Source: Gordionus sp. m RMFG-2023 (Eukaryota; Nematomorpha; Gordioida; Chordodea; Parachordodidae). From it: 64,000 nt of DNA. The notes below the pieces were generated by a model. It did not search any database, was not told where the DNA came from, and saw only the letters and a program-made list of their open reading frames with translations. A program made the position numbers and the translations under genes. Below, piece by piece: positions 1 to 14,425 of this stretch (the stretch's first letter is position 1; the number at the start of each line of letters is the position of its first letter). Location of the stretch: contig NC_088776.1 of assembly GCF_954871325.1 (NCBI RefSeq), forward strand, positions 64,318,954-64,382,953, given 5' to 3'.

Positions 1-670
1 AAGGTGACAACCTAGAAAGAACCAATATGGGAGTTGGACGTTAGGTTATGAATTCTATATTTGAGACCAATGATGGTTACTTATTATTCTAATCCACGTA
101 AGAAGAAAGTTATTATAAATTAAAATTTTATGCCAAGATAAAGGCATGTTGTAAATTTTCTTATTAAAATAACTTAAATGTAAATCAATAATGGACATAT
201 TTGAACACATAAAAAGCCTTAAAAAAATTATTTACTTAATAAATATGAATTTTTAGATATAATTAAAAATAAACCATTAAAAATCCTAAACAAGAAGATA
301 AAACTTTAATTTTGAATATATTAAAATGTAATTAAAACATGAATTAAAAGGTTGAAATCACATGTTTGATTTAAATAACCTTTATAAGTAATACTTAATA
401 TGATAAAAATGTTTTTGAAATAAAGCTTTTGAAGACAAATTATGTAACATCTTTATTTTAGATAAGTATTTAAAAGATGTGATGAGATCATTTTCTAAAA
501 ATTATCTTATGAAGTATTATTTTTTTTTAAAAAAAGCACTTGAATTAAAACTAGGGTGTGAAATTTAAATTTTTTTTTAAAAGAGAGGGAAATATGAATA
601 GTATTTTATTTGCATATCTTAACCTCAGGATTGAAAATATTAATTTATAAATATAAATAAATTTAACATT

Positions 671-770
671 AAAACGCGAAAGTCTAAAACGCGAAAAAAT
701 AAATTGGAGACTAAAACGCAAAAAAATTAATTAACACTAAAACGCAAAATTTTCAAAAAAAAACGCGAAA
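671..770 (+). repeat. Cluster of five AAAACGC(G/A)AAA motifs
   Basis: Five copies of an 11-bp motif, AAAACGCGAAA or AAAACGCAAAA, occur in 100 bp at uneven spacing, in DNA that otherwise almost lacks CG. This could be a degenerate minisatellite or a cluster of binding sites. No function can be read from it. Confidence 0.6.
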
Positions 771-1065
771 TATTATATAATAAATTTTTTTTTGATTTAT
801 CATTCTTATGGAATTCCACATATTTATATAATTCATTCTTACGGAATTCAACATATTCATCATTCCATATTCTAAAAATTTTATTCCAAATTCTTGTTTA
901 TTTTATTCCGTATATTCAAATTTTATCAATTATTCCTTATAATAATGATGACGTACAGCAACTTTTCTAACCGACGAAAACGTATGGACTCACACAACTC
1001 AAACAGACTTATGCGCCCACCGAGCAGCAACTTAATGCTTTGTCGAGGAGGGGAATGTTGATTGG

Positions 1066-1191
1066 GTTGTTTATTCAAATTTGTGAAATAATTTATTGAG
1101 TATTAATTTAAATGTTTTGTTACATATTGTGTTGTTTATTCAAATTTGTGAAATAATTTATTGAGCATTAATTTAAATGTTTTGTTACATA
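1066..1191 (+). repeat. 65-bp tandem duplication, two units
   Basis: The units 1066-1130 and 1131-1191 are nearly identical, starting GTTGTTTATTCAAATTTG and ending TTTTGTTACATA. The offset is 65 bp. The single clear difference is TATTAA against CATTAA, so the duplication looks recent. Confidence 0.85.
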
Positions 1192-3911
1192 CACCAGTTG
1201 ATTGAAATGTTTTAGTATATATATACTAGTTGAATATTGTACATTTGAATATATTATTATTATTATTTTATTTTTTAAAAGTAGAAATAAAATTTAATAT
1301 AAAACATAAAATATAACTTGTTTTTTTGAATGGTTTTCTTCATTTTTATAAAAAATGGTATTAACAAATATTTTTATTTAAAAATATTTGTTTTAATGTA
1401 ATTCTTCTAATCCTTTTTTGTTTAAAAGATTTGTTTTTAACATTTTTCTACTATTGTGGAATATTAATTTAGTACATTAGATTTTATGACCCTGAGTATA
1501 CCTTCTCTGTCAGTAGTCCCTACAAAAGTACCCAGAACAAGGCATAAGTAAAAAAAATTCCCCGGAAATTTTTTAAAATTTGTTATTTTTTGGCCTTTAC
1601 ATTATAAAAAAATTTGCAGTCCAATTCTGAATAATTATTAATTAATTTATTTGATTCTAGAATAATTAAATAAAAATGGCATATTTAATCGAGAATTTAT
1701 CCAATAGAGTATAGCTAGTAATGTTATCATTTTATTTAGGAATTATTTATATTACCTTAATTTCTTAAAATTAATAATAATATGCCCTTTATTTGATGTT
1801 TTAGAACGAATAATTCAAGATTGGATATATATACTAAATATTGGAAGATATAAAGAAAGCCTAACCTGAAGCTGCTAAATTTTCTCAAGTGATCTTAGCA
1901 GTTCCAGCCACATAGGTGTAGAAGGAGTTATTTCTTTATGTGAAATTTATATTTTGAACATTAAGATCTAGAATGAATAATATTTATTAGATAATACATT
2001 AATTATATGTATGACTAAGCTTTTTAAAATATATGTACTTTTTTATACTCTTATTAATTATATATGAAGAAAATAATTTAGATTTTGAAACAATTATTTT
2101 ATTTGCCAATTTATAACTTAAAATTTTTTGAATCGAACCCTTTTCCAAATATTTTTTTTCTTGGATTTATAAAATATTGTAATCAAGTTATGAACTAAAA
2201 TTTAATCAATATTTTTAAAGTTTTAATTTTGACGTTTGCCCTTTTAGGGCTTGTTTGCTCCAAGGTTTCCCCTAATGTTTATTTTTTTGTTTTAGATTAA
2301 AGAGAGAAGATAATTTCATTGAAAATTGATTATAAAGTGATTATCTTAAAAATTTAAAATCAAAAAAAATATAAGATACTTTTGAATATTTAAAATGAAA
2401 AATTCAATAATTTATTTTTGGGAATTTCTAAGCAGCCCATCTCTTATTTCTTGGATAAATTTTTAAAACCTTTTTTTTTATATATAAATTAAATTAAAAA
2501 TGTTAAATAAGACGTATTTTAATAAAATATAAACTTTGTTATAATAATAAACAAATTTCATTTAGTTAAAGTGAATGTACTATTTAAATTGTTCTGTTTA
2601 CAAAAAATAATTTCTCTACGCATTATTGAACTGTAAAATTAATATTAAAAAAAATTCATTAATCTGTAATAATATTTTTGTGATTTTTAAAAAAAATTTA
2701 TATATAAGATGCTCATAATGTGGATAATTTCTATGGTACAGATAACATTTTCTACAGGTTATATGATTTAAATAATAATTATTTAAATATACATATATCA
2801 TTTTATAGTAAACTTCTGTCAACTAGCATATCCAAAAGTTTACGACTTTAATATACACTTCAATTCTACTGAGTATAGTTTAATTTACATATAAATATAT
2901 TTGTAACCATAATTAATTTTTTTTTATCATTATAATTGTAACATTATATTTTGATAATGTTGAGATATTTTGCTAGCTAATTTTTTTATAAATAATTAAA
3001 ATTAGGAATTTGATTAGACTTTACTATTAACTTTCATGATTTACTATTTGCTTTATAAAGTTTTCGATATTAGAGCATTAACTAAAATAATTAAAAAGAG
3101 AACGGCATCATTAGAAAAAATAATAAATAAAAAATTATATTATATATCTTAGAATAGTTGGTATAGGGACTTGTTAGTTATTGGATTTAATTAGTTTTTT
3201 TCAGGAAAATATATCGAAATTGCGATATTAGGTTTATCATATTATTAACAGTTTTGAAATGATAAAATAGTATTACAATTAAAACCCTCTTTTAATATTT
3301 AGACAAGCTTATAATTATATGTCGAGTGTTTCAAAATTTAATATTGAAGGTATTTTATATAAAAACTTAAGATAGTAAAATCAAGGAAAAAGAAACAAAA
3401 TTCATTTACAATGTCATATATTAATCATCTATTAATAATAAAATTATAAAATTTTTATAGATTTTAAAATTTATATATAATGATCAAAAGGTGTCATTTT
3501 TATAATACTTTTTATGTAATAAATATATTAATCTATAGAAAATTACTAAGTTTGTAGTTTATCCAGGCTAACTGATTTTTATTAAAAGCGATTATAAATA
3601 AAATTTTAAATAATAAAAGATATCTGAATATATATTATAGGTAAGGGTTTGATGTATTTCATTATTTTGTATGACAATTATTTTTGGACATATAAGCTAC
3701 TAATCAAAATTACACCAAATAACCTTTGTATTCTCATACTCCTTGTAAAAATCATAAAAAAATTTAAAATTTAAATCAGAATTTGAAAGTTCTCTATATT
3801 TTCAAATAAAAAATACTAAACGGCTTACTAATTTTAAGTGTAATTAGAATATTTACAAAATAAAATTCATATATTACGAATTTACATAAGAATATTATGA
3901 AAAAAATAAAG

Positions 3912-6241
3912 ATATCGAACTGATGCATCTATGAATATGGTTATAGTTATTTGGGAGATACCACAAAGGCTATCTAATAATCTGTCATATTTTTATTACA
4001 GTTATTTCCTTGATAAAGAATACATAAACGATTTGAAATTAATAACTAAGGCATAGCGCTACGGTAATATAAATTATATTTATATGTAGTATTTTGTTTA
4101 ATGAAAATTAACTTTTTTTTACATGAAAATATAATGTTATATAAAATCTTTATTTAGCCGATTTATTAAAAAAACGTTTAAATAAATATCACCTATGAAA
4201 TGAGATTTTGCAAAAAATGGCCTTAATCTATCTGCTATCATTTAGAAAAATCTCGAGATGGCTAAAATATTGATTTAGCCATTTTTAAAAATCGGTGTAA
4301 TATTTACTAGTTGAAAGTATTAATTAACGTTTACATATAAAATGATAAATTTAACGTTTACATATAAAATGATGAATTTAAAGTGAGAATAAACTTTTAT
4401 CTAATTAAACAATAATTGTTTACAGGGTAAAATTCTCTATATCTCTAATTAAACTTCTAAATTAATCATGTTTAGTTCTATATAGATACGAATCCTGAAT
4501 TATTAAAATATATCCTGGCCGAAGAAGATATCAATTCGAATTCAACATACGGGATGCAATACCCAAGAAACTCATATTTATTTAAAAGATTATAGATATA
4601 TTACTAACCAAACAGCCACAATGGTAAAAATGTTTATCCCTTCTATAGTCGAATATATTTTTTTTAAATTCTTTATTTTTAAAGTTGCGATTTATACAAC
4701 CATACCAAGGATTACTTGAAGTTCATGAATTCCATGAATCATATATAATTCTTAAAGGTTCGCTGAGAAACCCATTCTCAAAATTATTATCCATATTATT
4801 CAAATATAGTTCAATTTTATATTCAAGACCCAAAGTTAATGTCATCCTGCAAAATTGTCAATAACAACAGTAAAATTATTATAATTCCATTTTATTCTAT
4901 TATTATGTGTTACTATCCTACATAGCCCTTGGTATAGCCAACTATGAATCTAGATTTGAAAAAAGTAAATTGAATTTTTTTTAGTCATTCATAATAATTA
5001 AATTGTCATTCAAAGCAATTTATATAGACCAACAATGTCTTCCTCATTACATGTCATTTGAAGGAATTTACAATTTAGTTATCTCAGATGGAAATGCGTC
5101 AATCTTTATAAAGTTGAATATAAATATAAAATTGATAAAAATTAAATTAAAAAATTATATTAGAAATCTGCCTTTGTATCCCTTTAGTAATTTAGCATTT
5201 CCCCACTTGCATTTCATTGATTTAATATATAAATCCGCGATACAATATTACAATGATGGGTATATTTACAATTTAAACATATTTCAGACACCCCTTGAAG
5301 ACATGAAAAATGCGTTAAAATATTGGGAAGATTTTTATATTTCCGAATATTACGGTAAACCACTTTTTAGTAGATTCATAAAAATTCTATTTTTAATCTT
5401 ACAAGGTGGTTAAGATAAGTTTATTTGTAATCAGTAATTCAGGATATCTTTGAAGAGTCATAAATTGTTCAATCCTTATTAGTTATAGGACGGGTAACCA
5501 CCTAAAAATCAATCAAATTTATATCTTTAGTAGTAGAATTTTTACAAACTAATGGATAATTAAATTTCTTTACATCTTTTGAGCTTAATAAGGCAATCGC
5601 TCATATTCCCTTTATTAAAGATTTTGCAAATTAACGCAATTTAAAAATTCAAAAAAAAATAAAGTTTTAAATTTTTAAAAGGAGATAACCTAACTTGCAA
5701 TAAGCTTTTTGAAAATGAAGTTATTTTTAATATCTTATTGCATTTTTAAGTATATTACCTCATTTTCTAAAAATATTTAATAAGTATAGTAAGTAAATAA
5801 ATATATATACTCAATTATGCATATATCACAAATTTCTTTTAATAAAAATAAAATAAGATGATAATACACGTAAACTCTAATATATCTGCTCTTTGCAATA
5901 TAGTGTTAATCTGCATCAATGATGGTTCAGAATTTCGAATTCACCTAGGAATGAATAAATATGTAATGAGGAAATGTATTATTACTTACTATTTATTCAA
6001 TAGATATTATTATTATAAATCAAAAACCCTATTTTTCTATTGTTAACTTGCTAATTATCTTATTTCTATATTACTATTATATAAACCATTATTTAAGGCA
6101 ATCGTTGAACAAAACAATAAATATTTGACCCTGAAAATTTATTACAATGAATTTGTCGAAAATATTATACATCATGATTGTATAATTTATAGCATAATGT
6201 GTTATCGGAATTTTTTGCAGACAGAAGATCAAATTATAAAT
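3912..6241 (+). pseudogene. Unknown gene family, copy A (six exons seen)
   Basis: Exons were found by comparison with copies B and C: E2 3912-4063, E3 4476-4623, E4 4685-4869, E5 5016-5354, E6 5858-5962, E7 6098-6241. E5 is a clean 112-codon frame (motifs GIYNLVIS, FIDLIYKSAIQYY, ALKYWEDF). E6 (35 codons, ends LGMNKY) and E7 (48 codons, starts AIVEQNN) are also open and end at GTAATG and GTAACT donors. E2 carries the shared VIWEIPQ motif but has a TAG near its end. E3 and E4 each contain a length change relative to C that shifts the frame. No signal-peptide exon was found. The product would be secreted or an ectodomain, judging from copy C and the many N-x-S/T sites. I do not recognise the family. 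Two or three lesions suggest a dying copy, although E5-E7 still look constrained. Confidence 0.6.
4324..4382 (+). repeat. 31-bp tandem duplication
   Basis: Two adjacent units of TTAACGTTTACATATAAAAT followed by GATAAATTT or GATGAATTT, lying in the intron between exons E2 and E3 of copy A. Confidence 0.8.
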
Positions 6242-9200
6242 GTAACTACTCCTTCTACTTGGAATGTTACGAAAAATTTCTACTTATCATATTTAAAATA
6301 TTAATTGATTAAAGGATTGCTTAAAAATTAATAATTTCATTAATTATATTATAAATAACTTTTAATGGTTATTAAGGGTATCATTTTATTTAAATAGATT
6401 TTTACTATATATAAATTTTAATAAAATATTTGCAGGAAAGACTGGGAATATAATTAAATTAATTTTTTATTAAATAAAAAAATTGAGATTAAATATCAAA
6501 TAAATTATGATTCTAATTTTACTTAATTTTAATGGAGAAAAAAAAATATATTAGCTTATTACAAAACTCATATTATATTTTTCAATTTTAAAGTTTAACA
6601 AATTTATATCCATAAGAGGCCGTTAAATAGACAAATATAAAAATATTATTTTTGGAAACCAGAATAATTATTAATTAGTTCTTGTTTTTTTATTTAAGTG
6701 AAAATACATGTGATAAACCTAAAAATTATAAAAGATAGGTTTCTTTGATATTTAATTTATGATATAGAAAACTTGTAAGGCACATTTTGCTGGCGTTATT
6801 GATCAAAATCTATTTCATTTTTGGTTTATATGTGTACATTTAGGTGTAAACATTATCCTAAAAATATTTTGAAAATATTATGATTTGACCGAATGTCGAG
6901 CTCAAAGACGACCAAGATTAAATCAAAAAAATATTTGATAATAAAATAATCTATATTTCATGATCATTTATCATTTGTTATGAAAATATACTAATTAAGG
7001 TATTTTTTTTGCAAACATTTTTTAGGTTTTAATTGAAAATGAACGGTCTACAAAAAATTGACTTCCACCAATTATTAAATAAGATTTAATTTTTTTAATA
7101 AATTTATTAATATTGTTATATTTTAGATTTTTTTTAAAAAATTGAACAGAGTCTTACATATTCTTAGGTTAAGGTTTGTTCACGATTCTGAAAATTTACT
7201 AATTTAATTTATAAATTTTTTTTTTCCGGTCATGGGTTACTTTATTTGAGTATTTACTGATATGATATGATGTCAAAATGTATAAGCAAATAATTAATTT
7301 ATTAAAAAGGTAAAATAAATAAAGGTTAGAAATAGAATTTTTGGGAAAGGATAGGGGATAAAAAATGGAAGCTTGGAAAATGGAAGGTTATTCAATGGAA
7401 GAGATGAAGCTTAAAAAAAATTAAATTAGTATTATATCATATATTTTTTTATAAATAATTTATCTTATCAGACATAATAATGTCCAGTAATTTAACAACA
7501 AATAGTCTTCTTAGGAAAATGCTTTCATGTTTTATTGCATTTTCTATTCAATAATATATATTATTTTCTACACCTTTTGCAGTTTTTTTAGATATTTTTT
7601 ATTCCAGTTTTTTACCGAAATAATACTATTTAATCTTGGTAATTGTTGGTGCAAACGGGGAGGGAATAAAACTATAAAAGATAATTAAAATATCTCTAGA
7701 TTATAAATCATGACTTGACGAGTCAGGAAATTCAATATAAGATATCGATAACGATATCAAATAGAAGCTATTCATTTAGAGTGAAATAATTATATTCAGT
7801 ATTGGTTTAATAGTTTGTGCTTTGTCTGGAAAGGGGGTATATGGGGTTAGATAATGATAATTAATTATGTCATCAAATATAAGATAATTAAGATATTTTT
7901 GCTGATATAATACTATTCCCTCTTGGTTCTAATATGTTAGAGTTGGTCTAAGTGGTGGGGAAGGGGGGGTTATATAAATCTTAGTTTTTTATGCATTATT
8001 AATTTTAAAATTTAATTTAGTAAATGAGCTTTTAGGACATAACAATGATAGTTATAAAATTTTAAAAATTTCTCTTTACCTTGATTACATTTAGAAAATG
8101 AATCAGATAAAAGTAGCATAACTGGCTATAATTTAGTTTTTTTCAATTATTTTAAAAGAATTTTGTTTAATAAAACAAATTTAATATTAATAACATAATC
8201 ATATATTTTATTCAAAAGATTATCGAAACAGATAACACATGGAATCTTTTGATTGTCAATATACTAATATTATATTAATTGGCTTTATCATCTTATTTAA
8301 GAACTTGATTATAAATAAAATATTATATTAAAGAATATGTGCATTCTAATCATCTATTTAATAATATTTTTAAAATTGGGATTTTAATTTGCCTATAAAC
8401 TTTTAAACCTTAATAATTTAATTATATTTTTTTGGTTACGTTTATCCATGAAGGTGGGGTTTAATCCCATTATATCTGGGCTTGGCTGGACTTCATTAAA
8501 AATTATATGTTTTTAATTTTTCCTACCTTATATCATCCGTTAAAGTTGACTAAAACAATTATTAGTACTAATTATATATGCCAGTGTTTTGTGCTTTATG
8601 TCTGAATTTAGCCAGTATAATAGCCTGTTATTAGTAAGAATATTTTAGCAAACCCTTACCATTAAAAAGCCACTAAAGGCATTATTCAGAAAGTTTTATT
8701 AATGTTAGTGCTCAATTGTAAATTAGTTTAATCGGTTTGGTAGAATATCAAGAAATATAAAAAAAATTAATATAAAAATGTTTATAGTGTATGTTAGTAT
8801 TTAGTCCTTGACTAGTAGTACCTTTAATTTCCTCAATAAAATTGTAAAAATTAAGTATACAATAAAAAACTCTACCAGTACAACGATTTAATAACTCACA
8901 CAATTTACCAACACAACTCTAAAACTAAAATTAATATTAACTAAAAATTTTATTCTCTAATATATCTACAAAATAAAAACAAAAAGTCATTATAATTATA
9001 AAATCTCATTTATTTTAGTTAGGAGAAATCAGAGTTCATTACATGATATATAAAATCAGGCGACTATTTAATATGATAAATAATAAACAAAATCATTTTA
9101 AAAATAAATAAAAATAATATAATTTGACAAATATGACAAAATATAGTACCAAAGAAACTGAGTTAGTTAGCCCAAGATTTAAAAAAAATCTTAAATCATA

Positions 9201-10634
9201 CCAAATTATAAAATAGGGTTTTATTAGATTATTTTATTTTTTTATTCTGTGTAACAGATTTTTTAAAGGGAAAAGAATAAAAAAAGGTCAATTGTCATCA
9301 TGCCAGAATGGAGAATAGAGAATAATAACTCTTGTTTTAGTTAATAAGTGTTTTATTTATAAATATTTCAATTTCGCCAGCCACAATAATAAAGTTACAA
9401 TGGACCAAATTAAACTATGATATTAAGCCTTAATCTTTAAGTCATAAAAGGATATGGAATATATCTAATAATTATGTCATAGGTGGTATTTCATATTTTT
9501 TAGTGCTTCAACCAGGCAGATAGTTTAAACATTATTAGCAAAATGTAAATAAATTAAAGAAATTATCAAGATGATGTTGGAAAGAAAATTTAGGAGTAAA
9601 CAATACGTAAGGCATGATTAATACAGACAAATTCATGATATCGAATTTTAAATTACTATTCAAAAAATCTATTGCGTCAAAATACATGAATTTTATGATT
9701 CTAAGATCTTATAAATACTTGTTTTATCAATTGATTTAATAGATATTTAAAAATATTTTTTTAAATTCCTTCCCCCTTGTTTAACGCCACTGGTATCGTA
9801 TTGGTCTTAAATATATTTATACTAAATGCCTTATTGTGGAAATTATGAAAAGAATAAAGCTATTTTGAGACAGCAATTTTTATCAAAGCAATTTTTTTAA
9901 ACATATTTCCAGTTGATTTTTATTTTATTTTCAAATCTAAACATAGGATAATATTTGGTTTAATTAAATTTTTTGTCATAACATAAAATTGCCATTATTT
10001 ATTCTTTAGAAAAAAATCAAACTCTTTGTTTATTAAAAACCATTATATGGCGCATGAGAGAGACTAGCAAGATAAGGATTTTTTAAATATTTTGTTATGC
10101 AAAAAAATTATTTAAACAAGTTTTTAACTTTTGTTTGTTAAATATAAATGAGTTAGAAATATAAATAGAAAATGGCTTTGGAACGGTATTAAGAATTGTA
10201 TTTATATAAAATCTCAAATTTGAATGGATAATTTTTTTATCGAATAAAATTTGTAAAAGAAACATTTTCTTAAGAAAGAAAGATAGTTTTATAATTTCCA
10301 AGTTTAAATAACGATGTGTATAGGAATTTTAGCTCAGAATTAAGAATATCAGTAGTGTTTTATTTTGGATAAATTATAAGTAAAACAAGTGAGTAATAAA
10401 AATATATAATTATATCGACAAATATAATTATACGTTTTCTTAACAAGAAAAAAATAATTATCTATATTGTATAAAACCGTAGAACAGTAAAAAAAACATT
10501 TATATAATGCTAATATAGGCAGCGGGTAAAACAGGAAGTTTTTATAATTTATCATTGAATAATTAAAATTATAATAGAAAATAATTATAAAAATCTAAAA
10601 CGTTTATAATTTTACAAGTAGAAAATGTAGTCAC
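6242..10634. other. Intergenic DNA between convergent copies A and B
   Basis: No supported gene. It contains one arm of an inverted dispersed repeat (6590-6915). The open frames in 10.1-10.6 kb are low-complexity and have no counterpart downstream of copy C. Confidence 0.5.
6590..6915 (+). repeat. Dispersed repeat, inverted relative to 47.8-48.2 kb
   Basis: This stretch matches the reverse complement of 47845-48180 in several exact blocks, in the same order: ATATCCATAAGAGG, GATAGGTTTCTTTGATATTT, GAAAACTTGTAAGGCACAT and ATGATTTGACCGA. It begins about 350 bp after the last exon of gene copy A, so it may be the 3' part of that gene or a separate mobile fragment. Confidence 0.75.
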
Positions 10635-12457
10635 ATTTATCATTTTATCTTCATCACCTGACAAATTGATTCTCAATTGACACCCTATGCTATATACTAT
10701 AAAATTATATTTCAAAATATTATCGTTAGTGTCATTTTGATGATTTTTTTATGTTAAGCGTTGCATTGTTTTGTTCGATGATCACCTTAAATATATAACA
10801 GTAAAGATAAAAGTTATATGATTTAGTGATGATTTAACAGTGGATATTTTAATATTAATATATATTATACAATACATAATATATTATTCTACATGTTGAT
10901 TCCTTTCTAGGTTAATTTTATATTTTAGACCATTATTGATGCCAAAAAGTCGAATAGTGCAAAGTGCAGATTTATTGGGGTTTACGTCTATTGTCATCTT
11001 ATTTTATATTTTATCAAAAACATTTTGGTATTCGGATGTAAAAATTTTAGACCTAATTCCTTTACGAGTTCTAATATAAAAAATATGAATGCCTTATTCG
11101 ACTCAAAAAATGAATGTAAACATTAATTTTTAATTACTAGTTGTGGATAAAAGGAATAAATTACATGGAAGCCCTTAAAAAAATTAAGAAAGAAATGTGT
11201 ATTTTTGTGACTATTTTTGGGGAATAAATTGAAATGTAACTTGCTAGTTTCTAATAAAGATAGATGGGTCATATCATGATATAAAAAATAAATGTATGTT
11301 TAAATTAGTTAAATCTTAAATATAATTTTTGCCCATATTTATTAATTATGAGACCTTAGTATTTTGTTCGATAGAGAAATTTCCCCAATAATTTAACGCC
11401 AGCATCATATCTTTAAATGGTATATCGAACATGGTCAAATTGTAAGTATGCGGACCATAATAGTGTTGAATAACAGATGTATATATTATATCTATGAATA
11501 AGTTGGGGTGAGTTTTTACCCTATTGCAAGGGTATAAGGGTAGATTTCTGTTATGATTATAAATTTTAAAGATTTATACTTAAGAATTTTGTATATTTTT
11601 TTTAGCAACTTTATAAAAATTGACGAATTTTTGTTTGAGATGACCAGATTGTAAATTCCTTTAACTAACACAAAATCAAAAATTGTCGGTTGATCAAAGT
11701 AAAGGGCTAACATATAAATATTTAATTCAAAATATTTTATTTTACTTTTTCTAAAAATGTTTTAAAGTTAGGCAAGTCAAAGACTTCGTATGATTAATTT
11801 CATCAGTATTAAATAATTTAAGTATTTTAACTGGCTTATGTTCTGACAATTTTGTAAAGTGACATTAATATTGGGTGCACTAAGAATGTAACTTGAATTG
11901 CTGTTCAATGAGTTATAATATATGGCACTCAATTTTTTGAATGGATGTTTCAAGAAACCTTTCACAATTATATATGATTCAGGGAATTCATGAATTTAAA
12001 GCAATTTTCCGTAAGGCTGCACAAATCTTAGCTATTAAAAAAAATAGATAACTAGAATATAAAAATTTAGGATATATAGATGCTATTTGTGATGTCATGA
12101 TCAGTAATATATCTATAATCGTGAATATGATAAATTTGAGAATTATTTGATATTGATAGCGTTCCATAAGATAAGCTTAAACTATTATCGTCATCGGCGA
12201 TGATAGCTTGTAATAACATAGGATTTGTGTCCATATAAAACTTGTTCATTACAAAATACAAAACTCAATAAAAAAAAATTATAATTACATGAGTTTTTAT
12301 TTTAAATATATTTTTTTACCGTGGCGTTAAGAGCTTTAGTAATTAAGATCGTTTATTCTTGCTTAAAAACGTAAGTGGAATATAAAATGGAATCATGAAA
12401 ATAAGATTTGTGGTGACTAAATCTTCGACCAAATTTAATGAAGCGTTAGCTCTATAT
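10635..12457 (-). pseudogene. Unknown gene family, copy B (six exons seen)
   Basis: Minus-strand exons by homology to C: E2 12457-12320, E3 12240-12085, E4 12026-11832, E5 11706-11355, E6 10997-10893, E7 10784-10635. E3 is 52 codons (FYMDTNP at its start, as in C) and E6 is 35 codons (MTIDVNPNKSALC). Lesions: the signal-peptide exon seen in C is deleted (the flanks join just before a GTAATA), E2 is 22 bp shorter, the E3 donor has lost its GT, E5 has an internal stop and shift, and E7 has an early stop. E6 is still fully open and the same length as in A and C. It is the closest paralogue of copy C and convergent with copy A. Confidence 0.6.
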
Positions 12458-14330
12458 CTTGGAATATTTTAATTTATGTATAAAAAATTTAAAAAAAAAT
12501 ATGAATTTATTTATATTTAAAATAAATACTCTGAAGAGTTGAAATGGCAATTGCGTAAACAATTGGAAATTCCATATTACAAAAGTCTTCTAAAATGTGA
12601 TATATAAAAATTTATATATATGACTAAAATCATATTACCTATAGAATTAAATATTTTAAAACTATTCTTATGATGTTATTTGAATTATATTATTAAATAA
12701 AATAATTTCTTATTAATTAGTTGATTTTTTTATATTACGTTAATAAATTAATCAATTAGATAAAAAAATTTGTTTAATAAAGGAAAATATTTTAATATAT
12801 TTTTGTTGTTATTTTTTCAATATTTGTAAATAAAAAATAACACAAGATATTTCAAAATAAATAAAACCCTATTAAAATACTGATTGAACGACCATGAATG
12901 AATGAATATAAGGCTTAAATGATTATTTATAATATATAGTTAATAATAATTTAAAGGAAAGAATCCGTAGATTTAGAAGGATGAATAAAAATACTATTTA
13001 CACGCCTTCCCTCCAACTTCCCTCAACTTCTTTATAAAATTTTTATCTAACAATCGAAATATAATAGTTTAAATAAAATAATCTCTCACCTTAATTTATA
13101 AAGAAGCATTTAAATAAATATTAAAGATTCATCTACATCGATATTTTAAGATTGTTTATCTAAAAACACTGTTATTTTGATAAAATATCATCAAATTTGG
13201 CTATAAGTAAAGCTCACATGTGGATATATATTCGCTTTACCTCTTACCCAATATGTGTTTTTGTTATATACTATATTTTACATTCATTTTAACCCAAAAT
13301 TATTAATAAAAAACTCCCACAATGAAAGAAAAATTTGGTAGACTACGAAGATTAAATATGAATATTAAAAATATTTTGTCTAAAATATAGCTAAGATTAT
13401 ATTTTTCATGCAATTCTTATCTATGTTAATTATGTAATTAAATTTATTTTTGATTTCATAATTTTTTTTTATTTTAATCTAAGGTTTATACTATGTTATG
13501 AGATAAATATGATTACTATGGAACCTATTATCAGCAAAAAGAATTCCTTTATGAGAGTTCACCTGTGTTGTTATCCGCTTATATTATCAACAGGGATATT
13601 TTAATCTGGCTCAGATAATGACAAAATATGCAAACACCCTAGGATTATCTATTAATAATTTGCTACGAACACTAACCAATAGTATCTTCTAATGAAAGAA
13701 GGGTGTAGGACTATTAGGACTTAAATATTAAGGTGAGCCGCATCAGTTTAATGAGATTTAGAAAATTAAATTTATCATTAATTTTATCGATTTACTTTCA
13801 AAGTAACATTTACAAAAAAAAAGACATACACCGCCACTTTGAAAGCTAGTAATATGATTGAAATAAAAATTATGTTATTCAGTAAAAATAAATAATTCCC
13901 AAGAAATTACCAGTTTTTCTTTAAATATGCCATATTTTAAATTCTATTCCTACAATATTAGAAATACTTTTGCCGATATTAAAATATATTTATGTGGAAA
14001 TAGTTTTAAAAATTTCCCTCTTATTTTAACCATTAATTTTTTTTAAAACTAAAATTTAGATTAATTTTGTCCGGCAATCACAAAATTATTAAGATGAATT
14101 TTTTTAAACTAAAAATCAAGATAAAAGTAATTACAAAAAAATATTAAAATAATTTTATAAAAATCAAAAAATCGAAGGTACAGAAAAGTTAAAGGTTAAA
14201 TATCCACAATAATACAAAAATATTTAAAATATTCTTAGTTATTTGATAATTTTAAAAAAATAAATAATCTGCAAACTATTACAAAATATTTTGAATAATT
14301 ATGTATTAGTATTTTCACTTAAACCTTTTT

Positions 14331-14425
14331 TTAATTAAAATATTTGTTTTAAAACCATTTTTAAAAAATATAATTTTAATTAAAATATTTGTTTTAAAAT
14401 CATTTTTAAAAAATATAATACATGT
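14331..14425 (+). repeat. Tandem duplication of about 50 bp
   Basis: Two units each reading AATTAAAATATTTGTTTTAA, then a CATTTTTAAAAAATATAA block. A related single unit lies in the paralogous stretch near 22835-22875. Confidence 0.8.

Larger units (their letters stand above)
1..3911. other. A+T-rich stretch without a supported gene
   Basis: No frame here shows coding character. The stretch holds a cluster of AAAACGC motifs (671-770), a 65-bp tandem duplication (1066-1191), and a short G+C-richer patch (about 945-1060) in otherwise A+T-rich DNA. The first exon of gene copy A should lie in the last kilobase, but I could not recognise it; GTAAGG after ATTATAG near 3642 is a possible donor with no open frame in front. 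Confidence 0.5.

Noticed and set aside
12067-12261. ATG near the start of exon 3 in copies B and C read as a gene start
   Set aside because: The ATG lies before the real acceptor (AACAAG at the border); copies A and D show that the exon begins at TTYTATATA.
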